A stretch of DNA of 42,228 bases from Fuscovulum blasticum DSM 2131. GTDB taxonomy: Bacteria; Pseudomonadota; Alphaproteobacteria; Rhodobacterales; Rhodobacteraceae. Below, one piece after another: positions 7,504 to 15,238 of the stretch (within the stretch, counting starts at the first letter, position 1; every line of letters begins with the position of its first letter). The stretch lies in NCBI RefSeq assembly GCF_003034965.1, contig NZ_PZKE01000019.1, positions 1-42,228 of the forward strand, written 5' to 3'. The translations under genes and the position numbers were made by a program. Below the pieces are notes generated by a model, which was not told the DNA's origin, made no database searches, and saw only the letters and a program-made list of their open reading frames with translations.

Positions 7504-8040
7504 ATGAACAAGCTAGACATTAAAACCCGCGCCACCATCCTGAACCTTCTGGTTGAGGGGGCGTCCATGCGTTCGCATCAGTCGCATACGGGTGTCTCCA
7601 TCAACACTGTGACCAAGCTGCTTGAAGACGCCGGGAAAGCCTGTGCCGCTTACCACGATGTGACCGTGCACAACGTGAAAACGCAACAAGTCCAGTGCGA
7701 TGAAATCTGGTCGTTCGTATACGCCAAAGACAAGAACTTTGCCGAAGCCAAAGCCGCTCTGAATGGCGCTGGCGATGTGTGGACGTGAACTGCGATTGAC
7801 CGCGACAACAAGATGATGCTGGCCTTTGAAGTTGGCGACCGTTCGGCGGCAACCGCTAGCGAGTTCATGTTTGATCTATCCGCTTGGCTGGTAACCCGCG
7901 TCCAGCTGACTACAGACGGCCACGGCGCTTACCTCAAAAGCGGTTGGCGATGCGTTCGCGGCTGCCATTGACTATGCGATGCGGTCAAGATCTACGGCGA
8001 GCCGACGGGCGCTGAGGGCCATGAGCGCAAGTATAGCCCT
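7504..8040 (+). pseudogene. IS1-type transposase remnant, truncated and frameshifted
   Basis: The N-terminus MNKLDIKTRATILNLLVEGA with GVSINTVTKLLEDAGKACAA and QCDEIWSFVYAK matches the IS1-type transposases common in alphaproteobacteria. A TGA at 7786-7788 replaces the expected Trp codon in DVWTWTA. The frame continues as TAIDRDNKMMLAFEVGDRS to TTDGHGAYL. A frameshift near 7935-7941 moves into AVGDAFAAAIDYAM, and another near 7980-7984 into VKIYGEPTG. Similarity ends about 8040 at KYSP, so the last catalytic acidic residue and the C-terminal third are missing. It cannot encode an active transposase. Confidence 0.85.
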
Positions 8041-8072
8041 TTATCGACCCAGCAGAATCTGCTCAGGTTAGG

Positions 8073-8103
8073 CCGCTAAAGCGAATGCCTCAGCGGGGGT
8101 TTT
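8073..8103 (+). terminator. Weak terminator-like hairpin at the right end of the insert
   Basis: CCGCT and AGCGG form a 5-bp stem around a 14-base loop, followed by GGG and four Ts on the plus strand. It follows the IS remnant and converges on the 3' end of cas3 (8118). Confidence 0.35.
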
Positions 8104-8117
8104 CATGTCCAGCGCCT

Positions 8118-10349
8118 TCAGATGAACATCTGGTCCTCGCCCAGATCCTCGGCCCCTTCCCAGAAAAGGCCGATGTCGCGGCGATAAAGCTCGGTTTCCG
8201 ACAGGACAAAGAACTGGTCGCCGCGCTGTTCTGCCGCCACGAAGCCTCCCTTGCCATTGACCCGCAGCTTTTCGCGGGCGCGGGCGGGGATCTGTACGGT
8301 ATAGGGCTGCAAGGCCCGGGCGATCTTGCCTGAAGGGATTTGCCCGAAAGCAAGTTGCCGGATGGCGTCATCCGACCCCTCACAGGGGATGATGACCGGC
8401 AGAAGCGGGCTGTCCACCATGCGATAGGCGGCCGCAACGCTGCGATAGGCAAAGTTCACCGGGCCTCGGGGGGTGAACAGGAACCTGTCCAGCAGACCTT
8501 CGCTGTCCAGCCGCGCGTCGCCGGCCCGCCAGTAGACCTCTTCGAACCAATGGCGGATGGCCTGCGGGTCGCCCAAGGCGGGGCTGCCGAATGTTGCCAG
8601 CGTGGCCCGCATTGCCGTCGCCAGCGCCCGGATCTCGGCCGGGGCAGGATGGTCGGGCGCCGAAAACAGCGTCAGTGTGCTGTCCTCCGGCGGGCGGCGC
8701 CCTTCCCGGTTCACGCGCCCCGCCGCCTGAATCACGCTGTCCAGCCCGGCCTCGGCCCGCCAGCCCACCGGAAAATCCAGATCGACGCCGGCTTCGATCA
8801 GGCTGGTCGCGATCAGCCGGCAGGGTGCCCCCTGCGAAAGCCGCTGCCGGATATCGGCAATGATCTCGCGCCGGTGGGCGGGGTATTGCCGCGTGGTCAG
8901 GTGCAGGGCGCCGGGCTGGTCCTGCACCTTGCGGAACAGGGCCAGGGCATGGGCGCGGCTGTTGACGATCACCATGGACTGCGGCGCCTGTTGCAGCGCC
9001 ACCGCCAGCGCACCGTCCTCCATCGGCCCGCCGTCCACCACCTGCGCACGGCGAAGCCGGCGGAACAATCCCTCGGGGTCGGGCGCCAGTTCGCGCCCGG
9101 TCAGCGCCAGCCCGATCTTGCGCTTGCGCTTCGCGTGGCGGTCCAGTTCGGCGCTGTCAAAGGCGGGCTGCGTAGCGGTGCACAGCACGATGGTGCAGCC
9201 ATACTGCGCCGCCAGCGCCTCGATCATCTTCAGCGTCGGCGCCAGCAGGCCGCGCGGCAGGCATTGCGCCTCGTCCAGAATGATGATGCTGCCCGCAATG
9301 TTGTGCAGCTTGCGGCAGCGCGAGGGGCGGGCCGCGAACAGGCTTTCGAACAGTTGCACATTCGTCGTCACCACCAGGGGCGCCGCCCAGTCCTCCATCG
9401 CCAGCCGCAGCTTGTCGCGCGCCTCGGCCCCCGGCTTTTCGCTGTCGATGGCCGAATGATGCTCCAGCACCAGGTCGCCGAACATGTCGCGGAAGGTGGC
9501 CGCCGTCTGGTCGATGATCGAGGTATAGGGGATCGCATAGATGATCCGGCGGTGGCCGTGCGCCTGCGCGTGATCCAGCGCGAACCCAAGCGAGGCCAGG
9601 GTCTTGCCGCCCCCCGTGGGCACGGTCAGGGTGAACAGGCCCGGTGGAAGGGCGGCCTGCGCGCGAAGATGGGTCAGGATCGTGCCACGCAGCCGGTTCA
9701 GGTCAGTGTCGGCAAACCCCGCGATGCGCCGGTCGAAGGCCGCCCGCATGTCGGGCAGCACATCCGCCAGCAGGGGCCAGTCGCGCGCCAGCGGGTCGGT
9801 CTTGCCATAGAAGGCCTCGGTGTCGCGAAAGTCGGCATCGACCAGACAGGAAAACACCATCCGGCCCGCCAGGGACAGATCGAAGGCCGGACTCTCGGGA
9901 CGGGTCTTTGCCACCAGTTCCCGCGCGGCGGGCATCAGGTCAACATCGGTCGCGGCCGTCACCTCGGCGGGAATACGATCGACATAGCCATCGCGCCGCG
10001 CCGAAAGCGAAGCGTCGCCCAGGCTGTCGGGCAGGCCCGCGTGATGCCCAAGGATCGCCTGCGCCAGAAGATCGGCGGCAAAGCCGGTTCTGGGGTCCGA
10101 CCGGCGGATCAGCAACATGCCTCCGGCGGTGGAATGATCCACCCGTTCCTGCCGGCCCTGCAGCACACGGTCGAAGGCAGGGTCGTGCTTGCCGAAATCG
10201 TGCAGCTTCCCCGCAAGCCGGGCCGCCTCGGCCAGGCCCAGGGGCGCGGCTTTCGCGGCGGCAAGGTCAGCCACCTGTCGCAGATGGTCCTCCAGCAACT
10301 GCCAGTCACTGCGGTCGTTTTTGCTGCCGGAATGGGCATAGGCGGGCAT
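8118..10349 (-). CDS. cas3: Cas3, HD nuclease-helicase (type I-C)
   Basis: This protein of about 743 aa is the effector that degrades target DNA after Cascade binding. The N-terminal HD nuclease shows H23, H51-D52 (LHDFGKH) and D72-H73 (VDHSTAGG). The helicase core has Walker A VPTGGGKT (K250) and the DEAQ box at 360-363, then motif VI-like VIQAAGRVNREGR. All motifs look intact and the length is normal. The ATG at 10349 is chosen; a GTG one codon upstream is equally possible, and both have a poor ribosome site. It should start the cas operon, but the downstream genes are separated from it by the 5953-8117 insert. Confidence 0.97.
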   Translation of the reverse strand: MPAYAHSGSKNDRSDWQLLEDHLRQVADLAAAKAAPLGLAEAARLAGKLHDFGKHDPAFDRVLQGRQERVDHSTAGGMLLIRRSDPRTGFAADLLAQAILGHHAGLPDSLGDASLSARRDGYVDRIPAEVTAATDVDLMPAARELVAKTRPESPAFDLSLAGRMVFSCLVDADFRDTEAFYGKTDPLARDWPLLADVLPDMRAAFDRRIAGFADTDLNRLRGTILTHLRAQAALPPGLFTLTVPTGGGKTLASLGFALDHAQAHGHRRIIYAIPYTSIIDQTAATFRDMFGDLVLEHHSAIDSEKPGAEARDKLRLAMEDWAAPLVVTTNVQLFESLFAARPSRCRKLHNIAGSIIILDEAQCLPRGLLAPTLKMIEALAAQYGCTIVLCTATQPAFDSAELDRHAKRKRKIGLALTGRELAPDPEGLFRRLRRAQVVDGGPMEDGALAVALQQAPQSMVIVNSRAHALALFRKVQDQPGALHLTTRQYPAHRREIIADIRQRLSQGAPCRLIATSLIEAGVDLDFPVGWRAEAGLDSVIQAAGRVNREGRRPPEDSTLTLFSAPDHPAPAEIRALATAMRATLATFGSPALGDPQAIRHWFEEVYWRAGDARLDSEGLLDRFLFTPRGPVNFAYRSVAAAYRMVDSPLLPVIIPCEGSDDAIRQLAFGQIPSGKIARALQPYTVQIPARAREKLRVNGKGGFVAAEQRGDQFFVLSETELYRRDIGLFWEGAEDLGEDQMFI

Positions 10350-10482
10350 CACGGTAAATCCGGTTGGTGCAATACCCCCTTGATAGCATGGCCGGTCTTT
10401 CAGAGGGAGTCATCCTGACGGCCACAGAAACAGGGGCAGACCCCCGATCGCGGGATCAGGCCCCTTTCCACATATGGCGCCA

Positions 10483-10508
10483 ATTCATGTTTCTTAAATA
10501 ATGAATTA
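10483..10508. promoter_or_regulatory. Inverted repeat in the cas3/regulator divergent intergenic region
   Basis: AATTCAT and ATGAATT are perfect 7-bp arms separated by 12 bp, in the AT-rich centre of the 269-bp gap between divergent cas3 and the first XRE-like gene. The symmetry and position fit an operator that could serve either gene. No promoter pair could be assigned with confidence. Confidence 0.35.
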
Positions 10509-10618
10509 TCGCACTCCAATATGATCCTGCTTCACCACGCAAGACGGCTGGAATACGCAAAACGGGCAGTATATGTGTCTTTGTGTATTCAGGTTAAGAT
10601 CGCGGCCGCAGGGCATCC

Positions 10619-11452
10619 ATGGATCAGCGTCAAATGGAAGATACGGCGGGCGTTTCGCTGAATATCAGGTATCTGGTGGCGCAGTTTCCGTCGATCTCGG
10701 TGGCATCGGCACGGCTGGGGATAAACCGGCAGCAGCTCAACAAGTATCTGAACGGATCAAGCATCCCTTCCCTGAACACATTGCGCAGGTTTTCCGCCGT
10801 TTTCTCGGTGCCGACCGAGGCTTTGGCCCTGCCGCTGTCCGAAATGAAGCGCGCCATGCAGGCCGGGCCGGTTCCCGCCCTCGGGACGGATGGCGATGTG
10901 TTCCTTCGTGTGCTGTCCGGCGCCGCGGCACGATCGGCCCCGGCGCTGGCGCCCTATGTCGGGCGCTACTTCCGCTATACCCGGATACCCATGATGCCGT
11001 CATCCCTGTTGCGGACCTATGCCGTGGTCCTCCAGAGAAACGGCACGACCATCGCGAAGGTTCTCGAACGGTTTTCGTTCCCCGGCACCCCGTGGCGCCT
11101 GCAGGAAATCCGCCGCAGCCAGCAGGTGGTGACCTATGTCAAGGACCGCATCCAGACCATCGACTGCGGCGATACCGATGATGAGCTGACGCCGGGCTTT
11201 GCGATCTTCTACCCCAACTATACCTCCGGCGATCAGTATCTGAACGGCTACATGCTCAGCAGCTTCAGCTACGGAAACCGCCCGATCTACACATCGGCGG
11301 TGGTCCTGCAACGGCTGGCGGGGCACCGCCACCTGCGCAGCGACCTGCGGGCCTGCGGCATGGTTCCCTGCGATGATCCGTCGATTCCCGCCGAGATCCG
11401 GGATTGCCTGAACAAGCAGGAAAACGAACCAACCTATCACCTGGCCGGTTGA
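10619..11452 (+). CDS. XRE-like helix-turn-helix regulator, first of a tandem pair
   Basis: This 277-aa protein has an N-terminal HTH at about 20-60 (SVASARLGINRQQLNKYLNG and PSLNTLRRFSAVF) and a long C-terminal domain I do not recognise. That domain shares with the next gene the patterns ALAPYxGxY, a central strand pair, PIYTSAVVLQR and LRSDLRACG. The C-terminus may sense a ligand or form a dimer, but that is inference. It is divergent from cas3 and 15 bp upstream of its paralogue, so the two form an operon. No membrane segments or signal peptide are seen. Confidence 0.85.
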   Translation: MDQRQMEDTAGVSLNIRYLVAQFPSISVASARLGINRQQLNKYLNGSSIPSLNTLRRFSAVFSVPTEALALPLSEMKRAMQAGPVPALGTDGDVFLRVLSGAAARSAPALAPYVGRYFRYTRIPMMPSSLLRTYAVVLQRNGTTIAKVLERFSFPGTPWRLQEIRRSQQVVTYVKDRIQTIDCGDTDDELTPGFAIFYPNYTSGDQYLNGYMLSSFSYGNRPIYTSAVVLQRLAGHRHLRSDLRACGMVPCDDPSIPAEIRDCLNKQENEPTYHLAG

Positions 11453-11467
11453 TCAGGCGAAACCACG

Positions 11468-12280
11468 ATGCGCAGGCAAGACCATCATCACTTTCCCCGG
11501 AACCTGCGCACCCTGCTTGGACAGTACCCCACCGTATCGCAGGCGGCGGATGAGCTGGGGATCAATCGCCAGCAGCTCAACAAGTATCTGAACGGGCAGG
11601 GTATGCCCTCGCTTGTGACGCTGCAATCCATCGCCCGGCATTTCGGGCTTGGGCCCGATGATCTGCTTCTGCCCGCCGAAAGATTCGCCCAACGGTGGCG
11701 CCCCCCGCCCCGTCTGGTTGGCCTGCCCGCCGGAACCGCGCGGGCCTTCAACCAGCTTATTGATAACATGGCGAAAACGCGCCTTGCCCTGGCGCCGTAT
11801 TGCGGCGTCTATCACGCCTATCTGGCGTCCCGCGCCTCACCAGGCAAGATCATTCGGGCCTGTTCGGTGATCGGCCAGGATGGCGATGTGACCACCATCA
11901 AGACGGTCTATTTCCTGACCAACGCAGGCGAACAGCGCAAGGCCCGCGCTCCCAACAAGATCAACGGCATCGTCCAGATGCTGGGAGAGCGCATCTACAT
12001 GTTCGATGTGCAGAATGTCGGCAAACCACATGCGCGCATCCAGTCGGTGATCCTGTATCCGCCGCCCCTGCCCTCGGTTCCGGTTCTGAGCGGCATTCTT
12101 CTGACCGCGAACAACGCCCAGATGCGCCCGGTCTATTCCACCCAGATCATCTTCCAACGGGTCTCGAACGGCCCTCTTCGCAAGAGCGACCTTGCAAGCT
12201 GCGGGGTCTACGGCAGCGATGCCCCGGAAATTCCCGACAGCATCCTGCGCATGATTCGGTTTCCGGTAATGCCCCTGTAA
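11468..12280 (+). CDS. XRE-like helix-turn-helix regulator, second of a tandem pair
   Basis: This 270-aa paralogue of the preceding protein has an HTH at about 20-60 (TVSQAADELGINRQQLNKYL, then PSLVTLQSIARHFGL). The recognition-helix coding sequence is identical to that of its neighbour over more than 20 bases, while the C-terminal halves have diverged strongly. Shared C-terminal motifs are LALAPYCGVYHAY, RPVYSTQIIFQR and RKSDLASCGV. The ribosome site before the ATG at 11468 is weak, which suggests translational coupling 15 bp after the first gene. The RTX-Hint gene follows after a hairpin. Confidence 0.85.
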   Translation: MRRQDHHHFPRNLRTLLGQYPTVSQAADELGINRQQLNKYLNGQGMPSLVTLQSIARHFGLGPDDLLLPAERFAQRWRPPPRLVGLPAGTARAFNQLIDNMAKTRLALAPYCGVYHAYLASRASPGKIIRACSVIGQDGDVTTIKTVYFLTNAGEQRKARAPNKINGIVQMLGERIYMFDVQNVGKPHARIQSVILYPPPLPSVPVLSGILLTANNAQMRPVYSTQIIFQRVSNGPLRKSDLASCGVYGSDAPEIPDSILRMIRFPVMPL

Positions 12281-12448
12281 CGGGCAATCCGAAGGCGCCC
12301 CGTCCAGAGGAACGCGCACCCTTCGCGAGGCGATTACAGCCCTGACGCCAACCAGCGAATATTCTACTCCGCCGAATCTTATATGTTCGGTTCACCAGTC
12401 ATTTCGCAATGTCACACATGATCCGTGACTTCGGTTTGATTATCGCTG

Positions 12449-12482
12449 CCCGCCCCGGAAACGCGTCGCGATCCGGGACGGG
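12449..12482 (+). terminator. Hairpin after the regulator pair
   Basis: CCCGCCCCGGA (12449-12459) pairs with TCCGGGACGGG (12472-12482) at 10 of 11 positions around a 12-base loop, followed by CCTGTTTC. It is likely a terminator of the regulator operon, upstream of the RTX gene at 12542. Confidence 0.45.
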
Positions 12483-12541
12483 CCTGTTTCAGGTGTGCCT
12501 GCGCCGTGAATTGCGCATGGGTTGAGGGTTAGGGGACGGTC

Positions 12542-14968
12542 ATGGCTGACACAATGCTGGGCGCCGGCAACAACAACTATACGAACACTTCCGGTTCCAA
12601 CCTGCGGATATACGGCGAGGGCGGAAACGACACGATCACTGGCGGGAACTATACCTCGCCGGTGCTGTTTCCCGGGTCGAACTCCGCCGCCAACGGTGAA
12701 TGGATCTACGGCGGCAGCGGCAATGACCTGTACTATGGCAATGCCGGCAACGACATGCTTGTCGAATACGACTCCGACATCGGCCAGGACACGATGTACG
12801 GCGGCATCGGCAACGACAGCATGTATGGCGGTGGCGGCAAGGATTCCATCTGGGGCGATGCCGGCAACGATTACATGGCCGGTGGGTCTGGCAACGACTT
12901 CATGAGCGGTGGGGTTGGCGACGATACCGTCAATGGCGACGATGGCAGCGATTCCCTCTGGGGCGGAGAAGGCAACGATTATGTCGATGGCGGCGCCGAT
13001 GACGACCTGACCGATGGTTCAGAAGGCAACGATACCGTCACGGGCGGTGGTGGCAATGACACGGTCAGCGGCGGTGACGGCGACGATCATGTGATCGGTG
13101 GTGCAGGTACGGATTCGCTTGAAGGCGGTACCGGCAATGACAAGATCTGGGGCGACGCCGATACGACTGCCGGTGACCAGACGACAGGCTTTGCCGACAT
13201 CATCACTGGCGGCGACGGCAGTGATTCGATCTATGGCCTTGGGGGTGATGACACCATCGACGGCGGTGCTGACGACGATGTCGCTCTTGGGGGCGGGGGT
13301 GCCGACTCGATCCTGGGCGGCACAGGTTTCGATCACCTTGAAGGCGGCGATGGCGGTGACACCATTGACGGGGGGGCTGACGGCGACTCCATTCTTGGTC
13401 AGGCCGGCGCCGATCTGATCCTTGGCGGTACGGGAAAAGACAACCTCGACGGCGGCGCTGACAACGATACGGTCGATGGCGGGGCCGATGACGATGTTGT
13501 TGCGGGGGGCGCCGGGAATGACTCGGTCTCCGGCGGCGACGGCAAGGATACGCTGACCGGCGGAAGCGGCACCGATACGCTTGATGGCGGGATCTGGAAC
13601 GATGTTCTCTGGGGCCAGGCCGGCGCTGACCTGATCCGTGGCGGCGATGGCAATGACAACATCTATGGCGAGGATGGTGACACTGCCACGGGTTACAACG
13701 ATACCGTCGATGGCGGCGACGGCAACGACAAGATCTATGGCTTCGGCGGCGATGATTCCCTTTTTGGCAACACCGGCAACGATACGGTTGTCGGCGGTGA
13801 CGGGGCCGATAGCCTTGACGGCGGGGCCAACAATGACTCGCTTCTTGGCGGCAACGGGGCCGACAGCCTGAATGGCGGGACGGGCAACGATACGCTTGAT
13901 GGCGGGGCCGGCGACGACAGGCTGACCGGCGGCACGGGCGATGACCTGTTCATCTGGACCGGCGCCACCAACGATGTGATTACCGATTTCGGTACTGACA
14001 GCGGCGTGCTGAGCAACGGCATCCATACCGACAATGACTTTGTCGATCTGTCGGGCATTTATGACACGTCTGCCCTCGGGGCGGTCAACACCAAGATCAC
14101 GGCGGCGGGCGGCAAGGCCTTCCACACCGAACTCGGGATGCTGCGGGCGGATGCCGCGGATGGCAAGATCGACGGCATCATCAATGGCACCGATTACCGC
14201 ACCGAACTGGGCATCACCGGCAGCCTTGAAATGACAGGCGTCGCCTCCGGCTTCCTGAACTTCGACAACACCGCCGTCGTATGTTTCGGGGCCGATGCGC
14301 TGATCCTTACCCTTGAAGGGCCCGTCCGCGCCGGCGACCTTTCGGCCGGCGACATGGTGCTGACGCTGGACAACGGCTATCAGCCGGTGCGCTGGATTGG
14401 CAAGCGGCGGTTCAATGCGCTGGATCTGGCGCGGTCGCCGCACCTGCGCCCGGTCCGCATCCGCGCCGGGGCGATGGGGGCCGGTATGCCCGAGGCTGAC
14501 CTGATCGTTTCGCCGCAACACCGCGTTCTGGTGCGCGGCGCGGTTCCCGAACGGATGTTCGGCGTGCAAGAGGTGCTTGTCGCCGCGAAGCAGTTGCTTG
14601 GGATGGATGGCTTTGCCGTGGCGCAGGATCTGGACCAGATCGAATATGTCCACTTCCTGTTCGATCAGCACCAGATCGTCTGGTCGAACGGCGCGCCCAC
14701 GGAATCGCTGTTCACCGGGCCAGAGGCGCTGAAAGCGGTCAACCCCGCGCAACTTGAGGAAATCCTTGCGATCTTCCCCGAACTGGCGAACACCGAAACC
14801 GTTGTGCCCGAGCTGTTCCCCCCGGTTCGGCTGCTGGTTCCGGGCCGCCGGGCGCGGTCCATGGCCGACCGGCTTGCCCGCAACGGCCAACGCCCCCTGC
14901 AAGGGCACGGCCACAGACCCTTGCCCTCTTGCGGGCGGCAGGAAATGGAGATGGCCGCGCTGTCCTAG
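12542..14968 (+). CDS. RTX calcium-repeat protein with C-terminal Hint domain
   Basis: In this 808-aa protein residues from about 25 to 475 are almost entirely glycine/aspartate nonapeptide repeats of the GGxGxD type, which fold into a calcium-binding beta-roll. The roll ends with the classic DLFIWTGATNDVITDFG segment. A Hint (intein/hedgehog-like) domain starts at C581 (VVCFGADALI) and includes LDNGYQPVRWIG and SPQHRVLV. Such domains can self-cleave. There is no Sec signal; RTX proteins usually leave by type I secretion, but no such exporter lies next to it. The ATG at 12542 has an AGGGGA ribosome site. It is probably a secreted or surface protein. Confidence 0.93.
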   Translation: MADTMLGAGNNNYTNTSGSNLRIYGEGGNDTITGGNYTSPVLFPGSNSAANGEWIYGGSGNDLYYGNAGNDMLVEYDSDIGQDTMYGGIGNDSMYGGGGKDSIWGDAGNDYMAGGSGNDFMSGGVGDDTVNGDDGSDSLWGGEGNDYVDGGADDDLTDGSEGNDTVTGGGGNDTVSGGDGDDHVIGGAGTDSLEGGTGNDKIWGDADTTAGDQTTGFADIITGGDGSDSIYGLGGDDTIDGGADDDVALGGGGADSILGGTGFDHLEGGDGGDTIDGGADGDSILGQAGADLILGGTGKDNLDGGADNDTVDGGADDDVVAGGAGNDSVSGGDGKDTLTGGSGTDTLDGGIWNDVLWGQAGADLIRGGDGNDNIYGEDGDTATGYNDTVDGGDGNDKIYGFGGDDSLFGNTGNDTVVGGDGADSLDGGANNDSLLGGNGADSLNGGTGNDTLDGGAGDDRLTGGTGDDLFIWTGATNDVITDFGTDSGVLSNGIHTDNDFVDLSGIYDTSALGAVNTKITAAGGKAFHTELGMLRADAADGKIDGIINGTDYRTELGITGSLEMTGVASGFLNFDNTAVVCFGADALILTLEGPVRAGDLSAGDMVLTLDNGYQPVRWIGKRRFNALDLARSPHLRPVRIRAGAMGAGMPEADLIVSPQHRVLVRGAVPERMFGVQEVLVAAKQLLGMDGFAVAQDLDQIEYVHFLFDQHQIVWSNGAPTESLFTGPEALKAVNPAQLEEILAIFPELANTETVVPELFPPVRLLVPGRRARSMADRLARNGQRPLQGHGHRPLPSCGRQEMEMAALS

Positions 14969-15043
14969 GCGGCGGCTTGCGGGCGCCGGATGTCGGGCGC
15001 ACGCAGGCCGGCCCCGGGCCACGGCTGCCATCAATGTCTGCAA

Positions 15044-15063
15044 GGGGGCCGTTCCCGGCCCCC
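15044..15063. terminator. Hairpin between convergent RTX and glycosyltransferase-like genes
   Basis: GGGGGCCG and CGGCCCCC make a perfect 8-bp stem with a TTCC loop. It sits in the 270-bp gap between convergent genes and could serve both directions. T tracts are poor. Nothing else was recognised in 14969-15238. Confidence 0.4.
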
Positions 15064-15238
15064 GTTGCCCGTGAACCGTGGGGACGGGCCTGCCCGATCC
15101 GGCCCGGCCACCGCATGGCGATCGCCATCCGAGCGTCTCGCCAGTCGCGCAGCCCATTCCGGCTGCCGCGCATAAAGGCGGCATCAAGGCCCCCGGCGTG
15201 AAAGCGGCGCCGCTTCCGCAAGCGCCCACCAGGATCGG

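Larger units (their letters stand above)
5953..8117 (+). mobile_element. Accessory insert splitting cas3 from cas5
   Basis: In ordinary I-C loci cas3 directly precedes cas5. Here 2.16 kb intervene, with genes on the opposite strand, lower GC than the flanks and AT-rich intergenic spaces. The segment includes a tRNA-like element and a truncated, frameshifted IS1-type transposase. This composition argues for horizontally acquired DNA. I could not find terminal inverted repeats or a target-site duplication, so the exact ends and mechanism are unknown. The boundaries given are simply the flanking cas gene ends. Confidence 0.45.

Noticed and set aside
566-10349. Absence of cas6 taken as a defect
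   Set aside because: Type I-C systems use Cas5c instead of Cas6, so nothing is missing.
8340-10418. 692-aa plus-strand frame opposite cas3
   Set aside because: Shadow of cas3 whose HD and helicase motifs are intact on the minus strand.
10450-10460. 11-base match (CGATCGCGGGA) to the 3' end of the tRNA-Arg gene, considered as an attachment site
   Set aside because: Too short and flanked by unrelated bases; probably chance in GC-rich DNA.
13019-15229. 736-aa minus-strand frame opposite the RTX-Hint gene
   Set aside because: Produced by the repetitive codons of the RTX repeats; no recognisable motifs.
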